Part shown: piece after piece, positions 1 to 6,935 of the stretch
How the letters are laid out: each line of letters starts with the position of its first letter
Numbering within the stretch: the first letter of the stretch is position 1
Source: Fulvivirga lutea
GTDB taxonomy: Bacteria; Bacteroidota; Bacteroidia; Cytophagales; Cyclobacteriaceae
Direction of reading: 5' to 3'
Length of the DNA stretch: 64,000 nucleotides
Assembly (NCBI RefSeq): GCF_017068455.1
Contig: NZ_CP070608.1
Coordinates: 2,895,488 to 2,959,487 of the forward strand
Notes under the pieces: model-generated
The model's database searches: none
What the model saw: the letters and a program-made list of their open reading frames with translations, nothing else
Told to the model about the DNA's origin: nothing
Position numbers and translations under genes: made by a program

Positions 1-498
1 TGGTAAGAATGTAGTATGTCCATTATAATTAGCTTTTAATAGCCCATCTAAATTACTTTTATGTTGATAGTAAGTATTTCTACTCTGATTGTACTTAATA
101 TTTTTATTATCTACATGTAAAGAAGCATTGTCAATATTTTCACCGAATTCATCAAGCAAAACCACTTGAAAATCTTGCTCATTATTTATGATTCTTATTT
201 CCAAATTATCAACTGACCTGTAGTCAATATTTAATTGGTTACCTAAGGCAACAACATACAGATAATGTCCTACTTCACGTGCTTTATTTTTAACACTGTC
301 AGTATGAACTGAATCAACCAGGGAATGAAAAAAAATATCACCAACAACTGATATTGACTTTTTGTGAATGGCTTCAGCTTCTTCATTGGTTATTTGATAG
401 ATATATGTAAATGGACTTGACCTTCTTCCATTTATAAGATCTTGAGCATGTGCTTTGAAGCAAATAATTAATAAAATGAATGTGAAAAATATCCTCAT
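1..498 (-). CDS. alpha-2-macroglobulin-like secreted protein, N-terminal part (runs off left edge)
   Basis: An open frame on the minus strand starts at ATG 498-496 and stays open to base 1, so only the first 166 codons are visible. It begins with a clear signal peptide (MRIFFTFILLIICFKAHAQ, cleavage likely after AHA), followed by residues such as SPFTYIYQITNEEAEAIHKK, KAREVGHYLYVVA and an NLDGLLKANYNG segment. From memory this pattern resembles the N-terminus of the large Bacteroidota alpha-2-macroglobulin/MG2 proteins, which are periplasmic or surface protease traps. The catalytic thioester region would lie outside the window. Its presence marks the likely core-chromosome side of the island that follows. 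The open frame and signal peptide are certain; the family is moderately sure. Confidence 0.6.
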   Translation of the reverse strand, partial: MRIFFTFILLIICFKAHAQDLINGRRSSPFTYIYQITNEEAEAIHKKSISVVGDIFFHSLVDSVHTDSVKNKAREVGHYLYVVALGNQLNIDYRSVDNLEIRIINNEQDFQVVLLDEFGENIDNASLHVDNKNIKYNQSRNTYYQHKSNLDGLLKANYNGHTTFLP

Positions 499-660
499 AA
501 ATTACTGGTAAATATATTAATCCAAATTAGGGTAGAAGATTTATGAACTACTCCCGTTATATAGGGGATTTTAGAAATTCTTTTGAAGTGATTTGCGAGT
601 TCTCGAATAAAAAATGGATGCGAAGATATGAGTATAATGTTAATTGTGCTTGAAAAACAA

Positions 661-685
661 GTTCCACTTTTGATGAAGGTGGAAC
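661..685 (+). repeat. cassette-boundary inverted repeat, copy A
   Basis: This is a 25-bp element reading GTTCCACTTT, five variable bases (TGATG), AAGGTGGAAC. The 7-bp outer arms GTTCCAC/GTGGAAC are perfect. It sits 5 bp beyond the stop codon of the DUF3800 gene and is one of five related copies between here and the recombinase start. On the minus strand it is followed by a T-rich stretch, so a terminator role for this copy alone is also possible. Confidence 0.7.
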
Positions 686-690
686 TGTGT

Positions 691-1443
691 TTAGTGTATA
701 CAACCTAAATACATTTCACCAAATCGATCGTAAGCAGCTTGTTTAATCTTAGGGTCACAATTATCCGAGATAAATAGTCCTTTTTTACCAACAACGGATA
801 CAAAATCAAGTTGAGACTCCCATTTATCTGGGTTAGGGGGAGGATATCCAAAAAATCTAAATCTTAAACCAGCCCATAATTCAAAACCTATCTCAATTTC
901 CATCTCAGGATCATATCCAGATTTTGGTCCAGCTTTTACTTTTTTATTTATTAAACCTAATTGTTCTTTAAGCATTGTAGAAGATACACTAGCTACTAAA
1001 TCTGCTAGTTGGATGCCCTTTATTTTCATTGAATCTTGTTCAATATTTATGGTTTGTTTTACACCCTCAAACCTATGTTCTTTTCTGAAAATACCTTCAT
1101 CTAAAAATATCTCCACATTGTCTTCAATTTCTTCTTTATTGTACTCTAATAATTGTTTCAAGCCCAACTCTGTTGCTTCAGCAAATTCTTTGGGGATATT
1201 ATTAGAGACAACAATAAAGACTTTTACTTTTGAGAAGAGTCTTCTAAGTTTTTCTCTGACAATTTTCAATTCAGGATTTGAATTTGCCAATCTACTTTTG
1301 AATTCAATTTCATTTGGATCTAGCCCCGTCTCTTTTAAGATATTTGATATCTCCTTATTAAGATCATATTTTGAATAGACAAAAGCACCCAAATAAAACC
1401 CAGCTTGATCATGCTTTGATTCATCATAATATATATAAGCCAT
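691..1443 (-). CDS. DUF3800 domain protein
   Basis: The protein (250 aa from ATG 1443) has the DUF3800 hallmarks: an N-terminal YIYYDES motif with an early acidic residue, a central FLDEG, and a C-terminal IKGIQLADLVAS segment. DUF3800 is regarded as an RNase H-like fold with conserved acidic residues and is often found in phage and defence contexts; its biochemical role is not established. The frame extends three codons upstream to a TTG, but ATG 1443 matches the usual MAYIYYDES start. It is divergent from the DUF2971 gene with about 50 bp between starts, so the two probably share a promoter region and travel as one module between repeat copies A and B. Confidence 0.75.
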   Translation of the reverse strand: MAYIYYDESKHDQAGFYLGAFVYSKYDLNKEISNILKETGLDPNEIEFKSRLANSNPELKIVREKLRRLFSKVKVFIVVSNNIPKEFAEATELGLKQLLEYNKEEIEDNVEIFLDEGIFRKEHRFEGVKQTINIEQDSMKIKGIQLADLVASVSSTMLKEQLGLINKKVKAGPKSGYDPEMEIEIGFELWAGLRFRFFGYPPPNPDKWESQLDFVSVVGKKGLFISDNCDPKIKQAAYDRFGEMYLGCIH

Positions 1444-1495
1444 ATCTCTCAACTTATTGTAATTTTAAATAGTTCATAATGAGTTAAACAAGAAT

Positions 1496-2242
1496 ATGAG
1501 ACAAATAAGAATTGAGGAAAAAGATTTAGACCAACACATTTATCGTATTTATCCTATGGATCGATTTCTAGAGATGCTTGAAAAAAAGTCTTTGACATTG
1601 GTGAGACCAAAACTCTGGAAGGATCCAATGGAATCTATCATTTTCGATGCCTCGTTTAACATAGCTGGCCAAAAAGGACATTCAGGTAATAAATGGACTA
1701 AGTTCTTTTCTCAATGTTGGACAATGAGCTATGAGTCTTATGCCCTTTGGAACGAATATGCTCCTTTACATAATGGGGTAAGAGTTAGAACAACACTTGG
1801 TAAATTAATTAAACTATTAGATCAGACAATAACGTCCAATAGTAATACATGGTTTATAGGTAAAGTTGATTATAAACCAATAAGGTTAGTTAAAAAATGG
1901 ATTGGTGAAAATCTACCTTATGTGGAAAATATCTATATGGAAAAACTTCCCTACGGCCATATATATTCACTTTTCATAAAGCTCAATCAATATTCTCATG
2001 AGAATGAAATACGTTTAATATATAATGATGAAAAATTTGAACATGTCAATAGCGACATATTTGAATTGAACATAGATCCTTATGAATTATTCGACCGGTT
2101 ATTACTTGATCCGAGGATGCCAGAAAATATTTACAAGATTTATAAAAACACATTTATCAATTATGGGTTTGAGGAAAAAAGTGTTATCCGATCAGGTTTA
2201 CTCACTGAAGAAACATTAAGAGCTAAACTTAGTAATTGGTAA
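1496..2242 (+). CDS. DUF2971 domain protein
   Basis: A 248-residue protein. Early segments resemble the DUF2971 pattern: IYRIYPMDRFLEMLEKKSL, then RPKLWKDPMES, then CWTMSYESYALWNEYA and GVRVRT. DUF2971 members are widespread accessory proteins of unknown biochemical function, frequently next to defence or mobile genes. No signal peptide or membrane segment is visible. It is divergent from the DUF3800 gene and its stop codon lies 11 bp before repeat copy B, so the pair DUF3800/DUF2971 is framed by repeats. Family assignment rests on motif resemblance. Confidence 0.65.
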   Translation: MRQIRIEEKDLDQHIYRIYPMDRFLEMLEKKSLTLVRPKLWKDPMESIIFDASFNIAGQKGHSGNKWTKFFSQCWTMSYESYALWNEYAPLHNGVRVRTTLGKLIKLLDQTITSNSNTWFIGKVDYKPIRLVKKWIGENLPYVENIYMEKLPYGHIYSLFIKLNQYSHENEIRLIYNDEKFEHVNSDIFELNIDPYELFDRLLLDPRMPENIYKIYKNTFINYGFEEKSVIRSGLLTEETLRAKLSNW

Positions 2243-2253
2243 ATGACTCTAGA

Positions 2254-2278
2254 GTTCCACTTTTGTCCAAGTTGGTAC
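2254..2278 (+). repeat. cassette-boundary repeat, copy B (imperfect right arm)
   Basis: Reads GTTCCACTTT, TGTCC, AAGTTGGTAC. The left half is identical to copies A, C and D except in the variable centre, and the right arm differs at two of ten bases from copies A and D. It lies just after the DUF2971 stop codon and before the convergent ADP-ribosyltransferase-like gene. It has no T-tract, so it is a poor terminator. Confidence 0.6.
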
Positions 2279-2379
2279 GGTGGTACTCGTAGCCCCAAGT
2301 TAAATTTATCAATTTAATTATTTATGAGACCACTATTTTAAGTGATTCTTTGGTTGGCGAATTGTGCAAAGAATGAATC

Positions 2380-3327
2380 TTAGTATCTAACCTTAAGATC
2401 GATTTGGGCGCTGACACGAAATTCTGCTGATCGTTCATCATTAATGACTTCTTGAATAAATAGTTGCTCTTTACCTGGAATTAACAACAATTCATATTGT
2501 CCTTCCTCAAACAGATCGCTGACAATAAAAGAAGAAAAAAGATTGTCCATCACATCAATAAATCGTGCTTTAATAAAAGCTCGCCTATTATTTTTATCCC
2601 TCACCATGAAAGCTTCTGCAACACGACTGTTTATTGAGAATGAATTGATGATCTGTCTTTCAAAATAGGGAAATCCTTCCATACCTATACCGGTATATAT
2701 TGATATGGTATCTGCAAAATTTTTTGAAATGTCATTTTTATAATACTTCACATTTCCTTGGCCTCTATAGACAATCATATCATCAATATCATTGAAAATT
2801 GTGTGATCCGCCTTTATAAATCGGTAGAGAACCTTTTTTGTGTATTTAATGGCAAGTTTCTGATATTTTAAGATGGAATCAGGGTTTATTAAAAGACTCT
2901 TATCAATTGACAGCAATGGCCCAACGTTCTCAAAGTAGTTCGGCTTGATTATTTGTTTAACCTCAGAATCTGCAAAATCATAATTTCTCGTAAGTAAATC
3001 TTCATCATGTGCTCTCAGAATACTGGCTTTTAATATATCTAAGCTTTTCGATGTTTTAGTTGAACTTTTAACATAATCCCTGATTCCATCATTTATTTTA
3101 ATCAAATCATTCTGAGGCAATTTATTGGTGACTTTCTTGAAGAATTTCTTTCTTGCTTTTTCAACTAAGGGCATTAAAAATTCATAATTCCATATAGTTT
3201 CAAAGCCAGGATCAAGTGCCTTTATACCTTTTTCAGGGTTTGGAAGTCCTTCGACATCATATTCAGTAACATTTGTAGCCCATTTAAACGTACCGATTGC
3301 TTTAGTATATTTTCTTTGTTTTGGCAT
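2380..3327 (-). CDS. ADP-ribosyltransferase-like protein (R-S-E/Q-x-E type motifs)
   Basis: A 315-residue soluble protein without signal peptide. In the C-terminal half the order of motifs fits an R-S-E ADP-ribosyltransferase fold: VYRG with Arg188, an SFS motif at 229-231 (NSFSINSRVAEAF), and QYE at 277-279 followed by LLLIPG, which resembles the ExE/QxE catalytic turn. The N-terminal half (1-180) is helical and unrecognised. If correct it would transfer ADP-ribose from NAD to a target; Gln at the first turn position is typical of C3-like, non-arginine-specific enzymes. It stands alone between repeat copies B and C. No antitoxin gene is obvious. The fold call is by eye; motif order supports it but it could be another NAD-independent family. 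Confidence 0.5.
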   Translation of the reverse strand: MPKQRKYTKAIGTFKWATNVTEYDVEGLPNPEKGIKALDPGFETIWNYEFLMPLVEKARKKFFKKVTNKLPQNDLIKINDGIRDYVKSSTKTSKSLDILKASILRAHDEDLLTRNYDFADSEVKQIIKPNYFENVGPLLSIDKSLLINPDSILKYQKLAIKYTKKVLYRFIKADHTIFNDIDDMIVYRGQGNVKYYKNDISKNFADTISIYTGIGMEGFPYFERQIINSFSINSRVAEAFMVRDKNNRRAFIKARFIDVMDNLFSSFIVSDLFEEGQYELLLIPGKEQLFIQEVINDERSAEFRVSAQIDLKVRY

Positions 3328-3444
3328 GAAATAAATTAGACTTATCTATTAAAATGATAACAACTAAAAAGTGATCAAGTTCCCATATTAAATATTAAGT
3401 TAGAAAAAATAGCAAATATGATCTTTCAAGTTCATGCATTGATA

Positions 3445-3461
3445 GTTCCACTTTTGTCCAA
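3445..3461 (+). repeat. cassette-boundary repeat, copy C (left half only)
   Basis: The 17 bases GTTCCACTTTTGTCCAA are identical to the left 17 bases of copy B. The right arm is not recognisable. It lies between two divergent genes, upstream of both, so it cannot be a terminator of either. Confidence 0.55.
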
Positions 3462-3565
3462 AGAAGAGATATGTGATTTATCCATAGGTATTTTTACCCA
3501 TGACAAAAGCATGATGTTGCTTGTTTATTACTACATTGGATACATAGTATATTAATTTCAATTTC

Positions 3566-4189
3566 ATGAAAAAATTCTTTTTAAAATATATATTTCCAAT
3601 ATCTGCTGGTGTAATACTCACATTTATACCAATTGTTCTTTTGACCAAACTTAAATTTTTCCCATTAGGTAGTGAGTCTGCAACAATAGGATCTGCAATT
3701 GGCGGAATTACAGCCCCTTTTGTAGGACTAATTGGTGCATTTTTGATTTATTATACTTTTCGAAAACAACAAGAAAGTATTGAATCCCAAGATAGATTTC
3801 AATATGTAGAGTTTCTCCTTGACGTTATAAAAGAGCTTAAGTCAAGTTTTATAAGCTTTACGGATAATGCTGGTACTGATATTCATGGTAAGGTAAGAAC
3901 TAATGAATTTCAGTTAAACTATTTTTTATCAATAATTAACCAATATCAAAATTTGGCCAATACTATGTTAAGTGCTGATATTGCTGATAATCATAGAAGG
4001 TTAGTACTACAAGACTTATTCATGTGGTATATTTCCAATCTGCAAATTTTAGTTAATAGAACACAAGAATTTAGAATTCAAGAGGGAGGTAGGATAATAG
4101 TAAACCCTATACTTGATGACAGCTTTCAAGGATCGTTTGATAGTGTAATGGCAGTTAATATGAGAGTTAGTGAGTATTTAAGAAATTAG
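3566..4189 (+). CDS. two-helix membrane protein, putative AbiC-like abortive infection protein
   Basis: A 207-residue protein with two N-terminal membrane segments (about residues 9-30 and 45-66), the second rich in Gly/Ala/Ile and followed by a basic YYTFRKQQESIESQ helix and a cytoplasmic helical domain. This architecture (two helices, then RKQ-type linker, then helical domain) resembles the putative phage abortive infection family often called putAbiC, although this protein is shorter. It is the only gene between repeat copies C and D, with its stop codon 9 bp before copy D. Membrane topology is clear; the family name is tentative. Confidence 0.5.
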   Translation: MKKFFLKYIFPISAGVILTFIPIVLLTKLKFFPLGSESATIGSAIGGITAPFVGLIGAFLIYYTFRKQQESIESQDRFQYVEFLLDVIKELKSSFISFTDNAGTDIHGKVRTNEFQLNYFLSIINQYQNLANTMLSADIADNHRRLVLQDLFMWYISNLQILVNRTQEFRIQEGGRIIVNPILDDSFQGSFDSVMAVNMRVSEYLRN

Positions 4190-4198
4190 TCCACTATA

Positions 4199-4223
4199 GT
4201 TCCACTTTATGCTAAGGTGGAAC
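4199..4223 (+). repeat. cassette-boundary inverted repeat, copy D
   Basis: Reads GTTCCACTTT, ATGCT, AAGGTGGAAC. Both 10-base arms are identical to copy A; only the five central bases differ. It lies 9 bp after the stop codon of the membrane protein gene. A stem-loop terminator is an alternative reading for this copy. Confidence 0.7.
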
Positions 4224-4306
4224 CACTTTCCTTTTTTCATATTTCTTTCTCCACTCTCATCAAACCTTGTTTTTCCTTCCTTTCAAATAGGAGAGAAATA
4301 TATCAA

Positions 4307-4342
4307 GTACCACTTTTTAACTGTATATTTAAAATGTGGAAC
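4307..4342 (+). repeat. repeat copy E with long centre, next to the recombinase start
   Basis: Left arm GTACCACTTT (one mismatch to the other copies) and right arm AATGTGGAAC (one mismatch) flank a 16-base AT-rich centre instead of five bases. It ends 25 bp before the recombinase ATG, the position an integron-style primary attachment site would take. Confidence 0.55.
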
Positions 4343-4367
4343 CATTATTTACTTCAAACTTGCCAAA

Positions 4368-4982
4368 ATGAGCGTTGGTCAAACAGCCTGTAGTCCGTTA
4401 GATTGGGATAGAGAATTTCAGAAACTCTTGAAGGAATTGAGTGTGGCTATACACGAGGCGGAAGGGGAGAGGAAAGTTACCTTGGCCCGGTATCAAACGG
4501 CAATAGCCATAGGTGGTTATCTTGGTCCACGAGCAAAGGAGCTTTTGCATTTCACTTGGTTTGATTTCCTGGGTAAATCTGAAAAGGACGTATATGAATT
4601 TAAGACTGAGAAGAATCGAAAGATCTATTTCAATGAGAAGTTATTGAAACTGATTTCGGCTAATTACAAAATCATTGATCCCAACAATGTTCATGATTTC
4701 ATATTGGAAAGTCCTAAACATCCTGGGAAGCCGATCTCAACTAGAGCATTCAATAAAGCATTTAAGAAAGTACTCGAAAATTATAATGTAATAACGGACA
4801 ATCCATCAAGCCATACACTAAGAAAGACTTTTGCTTATCGCGTATTTGACAATAAAGGTAAAGATGAACAGGCTTTGATATTTGTAGGTGAGGTGTTAGG
4901 TCATTCCTCAATAGATTATACTAGAAAGTACCTTGGTATAAAGAGGAATCAAATTAAGGAGGCTTATCTAAGTATTCATTAA
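4368..4982 (+). CDS. tyrosine recombinase, catalytic domain only
   Basis: From ATG 4368 the protein is 204 residues and consists almost wholly of the tyrosine recombinase catalytic domain. All active-site residues can be placed: Arg55 (GPRAKELLHFTW), Lys82 (TEKNRK), His149-x-x-Arg152 (SHTLRKTF), His179 (LGHSS) and nucleophile Tyr188 (TRKYL). The usual N-terminal core-binding domain is reduced to a short helix, so the enzyme is shorter than most integrases of 300-400 aa. The frame is open further upstream, but that part overlaps repeats D and E and is unlikely to be translated. The stop codon directly abuts the next ATG, so the gene is translationally coupled to the downstream operon. Confidence 0.85.
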   Translation: MSVGQTACSPLDWDREFQKLLKELSVAIHEAEGERKVTLARYQTAIAIGGYLGPRAKELLHFTWFDFLGKSEKDVYEFKTEKNRKIYFNEKLLKLISANYKIIDPNNVHDFILESPKHPGKPISTRAFNKAFKKVLENYNVITDNPSSHTLRKTFAYRVFDNKGKDEQALIFVGEVLGHSSIDYTRKYLGIKRNQIKEAYLSIH

Positions 4983-6935
4983 ATGAGAAATAAAACTAAT
5001 AATCTGAATGAAATCCACATTCATAGCTTAATAAACTTCGTTTTAGAAAATAATGAAGAATCGGAAAAACTAGCAAGTAGTGCATACAACCTTCATTCTT
5101 CTAATTCAAAAACATTAAGTGCAATTCAAAAATTGGATCCGAGCATTACAACTGATTCAAAATTTGTCTGTGTAACTGAAGGGGAGTTTAGTTTTAAAGA
5201 CAGCCTGCATTTTCATTTTTTTCTTTCATACCATTATTTAATTGACTTTTTTAAACGAAACAAAGTATTAGATGAAGAAGGAAGAAAGAATTTTAAAAAA
5301 GTATATTATCAATGGGAAAAAATTCTCCAGCCTAATGCAAAACTGATCGTACTTATTTACCATGAAAAATTTAATCTAAATTTTGCCGAATGGTTTACTA
5401 GTAAAAACGATAGAGATTTTTGGTTTATGTACCATCCTTTTCTTGATACCTTGCCCTTTCTCAATATTAAGATCAGTGAATTGGAAATTCTACTGCCAAT
5501 TATACTCGGAAAAACCAAAAACGACTTAACAGGAGGAATGATATTTAACGCTGTTGAGAAATGGGCAGAACTTAACCCTGAACTGGGTAACAATTTTCTC
5601 CAATCAATATCAACAAAGCCGAGTGAGTTAAAAATGTTTATTGCAAAGACTTTGAGTGGTCTAGCGAAATCAGTCGGAATTGAACAAATATTTATCAAAA
5701 CAATGAGCCTAATTGAGAATGATGATATTGAAGTTAGAAAAAGCGCTATTCTTGGAGCTTCGTTAATGAAACTACATCCCATTGAAAACAAGAGTCAAAT
5801 TAAACTACTCACAGATTCGTTAATCAAGATTTATAAAGAAAAACAAGAGGAATTAGAACCTGTTCTCGCAGAGACATATGGTAACCTCTTAGTAATTACT
5901 TCTGATTCAAAGTTGAAAATATTTGAATTGTCATATAGCCATAACCCCCATACACAATTTATCATTGCTGATATTCTTTGGAGAAAGGTTGATTATAATA
6001 ATGATAAAATCTGGTTTACGAATGTCTTAATGAACCTGTGCTCTGTAGAGCCACAATTTGGAGGAACTATTCAGAATATTGAAAGAACTCTTCAGAAAGT
6101 GATGAAAGATTCGCTATCAACGGTATTTCAATTTATTGAAAAGTGGATTTTAATGCCTGGCATTAAGCCAGAAGACATTATGCTTTTAGAAGGTATTTTC
6201 AGAGAAATTAGGAAAAATTATTACGACCAATACTCTTGGTTTATTACAGACTGGTTAAATAAAGGAGAACTTAAGTTTCATTTAGCATTAGAGAAATTAT
6301 TATTAAAAAGCACCGAAAATGTCAATCTCAATCTAGATTATTTAAAAGCCCTGAACGAAGTTGATCTGCAATATATCATTTGCAAAATGTTTGCATTTGT
6401 ACATAATATCAATCAGCTAAAATCCATGTTGAATTCATTTATAGAACTCGATATAAAGGATGAAAATACTATTGAATTTTTAAGAAAAATTACCTTCACA
6501 ATTGCACTTGATTACCCTTCATTAAAAGAATTCTTAATCGATAAAAAGGAATCCACAAAAGGCATTAAACTTAAATTTATTAATGCTCTTCTTGAAGATA
6601 TTGAAACCTATTTTAAAGACTATGAAAGTATTACTCAGCTATCGGAAGTAAGGCCTTCGGAGCAAAGAATGAATCTTTATTGGAAGGCTCAACAAAAAGT
6701 GAACACCAACATTTATGAAGAAAGTAAAACAAAAAATGAAATATTTAATCTATTCAATAATGTCAGTCTTAAATCAGGGGGAACATGGTTTTCAAAGTTC
6801 GAAGGGGAGTATACAAAAAAAGGAAGTCTGGGCCATTTTAGTTCGCAAATTGAAATTCCAAGGAAGGAGTTGATAGATCCAATTGGCCAGACGAGATTAA
6901 GGTATTTTTATCGAACAATTAAGAAACCTAAATGA
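4983..6935 (+). CDS. large helical-repeat (HEAT-like) protein of unknown function
   Basis: A 650-residue protein whose sequence is dominated by alternating amphipathic helices. Segments around residues 235-330, such as NDDIEVRKSAILGASLMKL, look like HEAT or ARM-type repeats. No catalytic motif, signal peptide or membrane segment was seen, and I do not recognise the family. It begins immediately after the recombinase stop codon and its own stop overlaps the next start (ATGA), so recombinase, this protein and the nuclease-like protein form one coupled unit. A scaffold or sensor partner for the downstream nuclease is an inference from context. Confidence 0.6.
   Translation: MRNKTNNLNEIHIHSLINFVLENNEESEKLASSAYNLHSSNSKTLSAIQKLDPSITTDSKFVCVTEGEFSFKDSLHFHFFLSYHYLIDFFKRNKVLDEEGRKNFKKVYYQWEKILQPNAKLIVLIYHEKFNLNFAEWFTSKNDRDFWFMYHPFLDTLPFLNIKISELEILLPIILGKTKNDLTGGMIFNAVEKWAELNPELGNNFLQSISTKPSELKMFIAKTLSGLAKSVGIEQIFIKTMSLIENDDIEVRKSAILGASLMKLHPIENKSQIKLLTDSLIKIYKEKQEELEPVLAETYGNLLVITSDSKLKIFELSYSHNPHTQFIIADILWRKVDYNNDKIWFTNVLMNLCSVEPQFGGTIQNIERTLQKVMKDSLSTVFQFIEKWILMPGIKPEDIMLLEGIFREIRKNYYDQYSWFITDWLNKGELKFHLALEKLLLKSTENVNLNLDYLKALNEVDLQYIICKMFAFVHNINQLKSMLNSFIELDIKDENTIEFLRKITFTIALDYPSLKEFLIDKKESTKGIKLKFINALLEDIETYFKDYESITQLSEVRPSEQRMNLYWKAQQKVNTNIYEESKTKNEIFNLFNNVSLKSGGTWFSKFEGEYTKKGSLGHFSSQIEIPRKELIDPIGQTRLRYFYRTIKKPK

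Noticed and set aside
2380..4189. Toxin-antitoxin pair formed by the ADP-ribosyltransferase-like gene and the membrane protein gene
   Set aside because: They are divergent, separated by repeat copy C, and the membrane protein has no antitoxin features.
661..4223. Repeat copies read simply as transcription terminators
   Set aside because: Copies A and D could work as terminators, but copy C lies upstream of two divergent genes, copy E upstream of the recombinase, and copy B lacks a T-tract, so a shared terminator role does not explain the set. The alternative is kept as the main competing reading.
4209..4367. N-terminal extension of the recombinase
   Set aside because: The frame is open, but it runs through repeat copies D and E and its residues (FPFFIFLSPLSSNLVFPSF) look like translated non-coding DNA; ATG 4368 is preferred.
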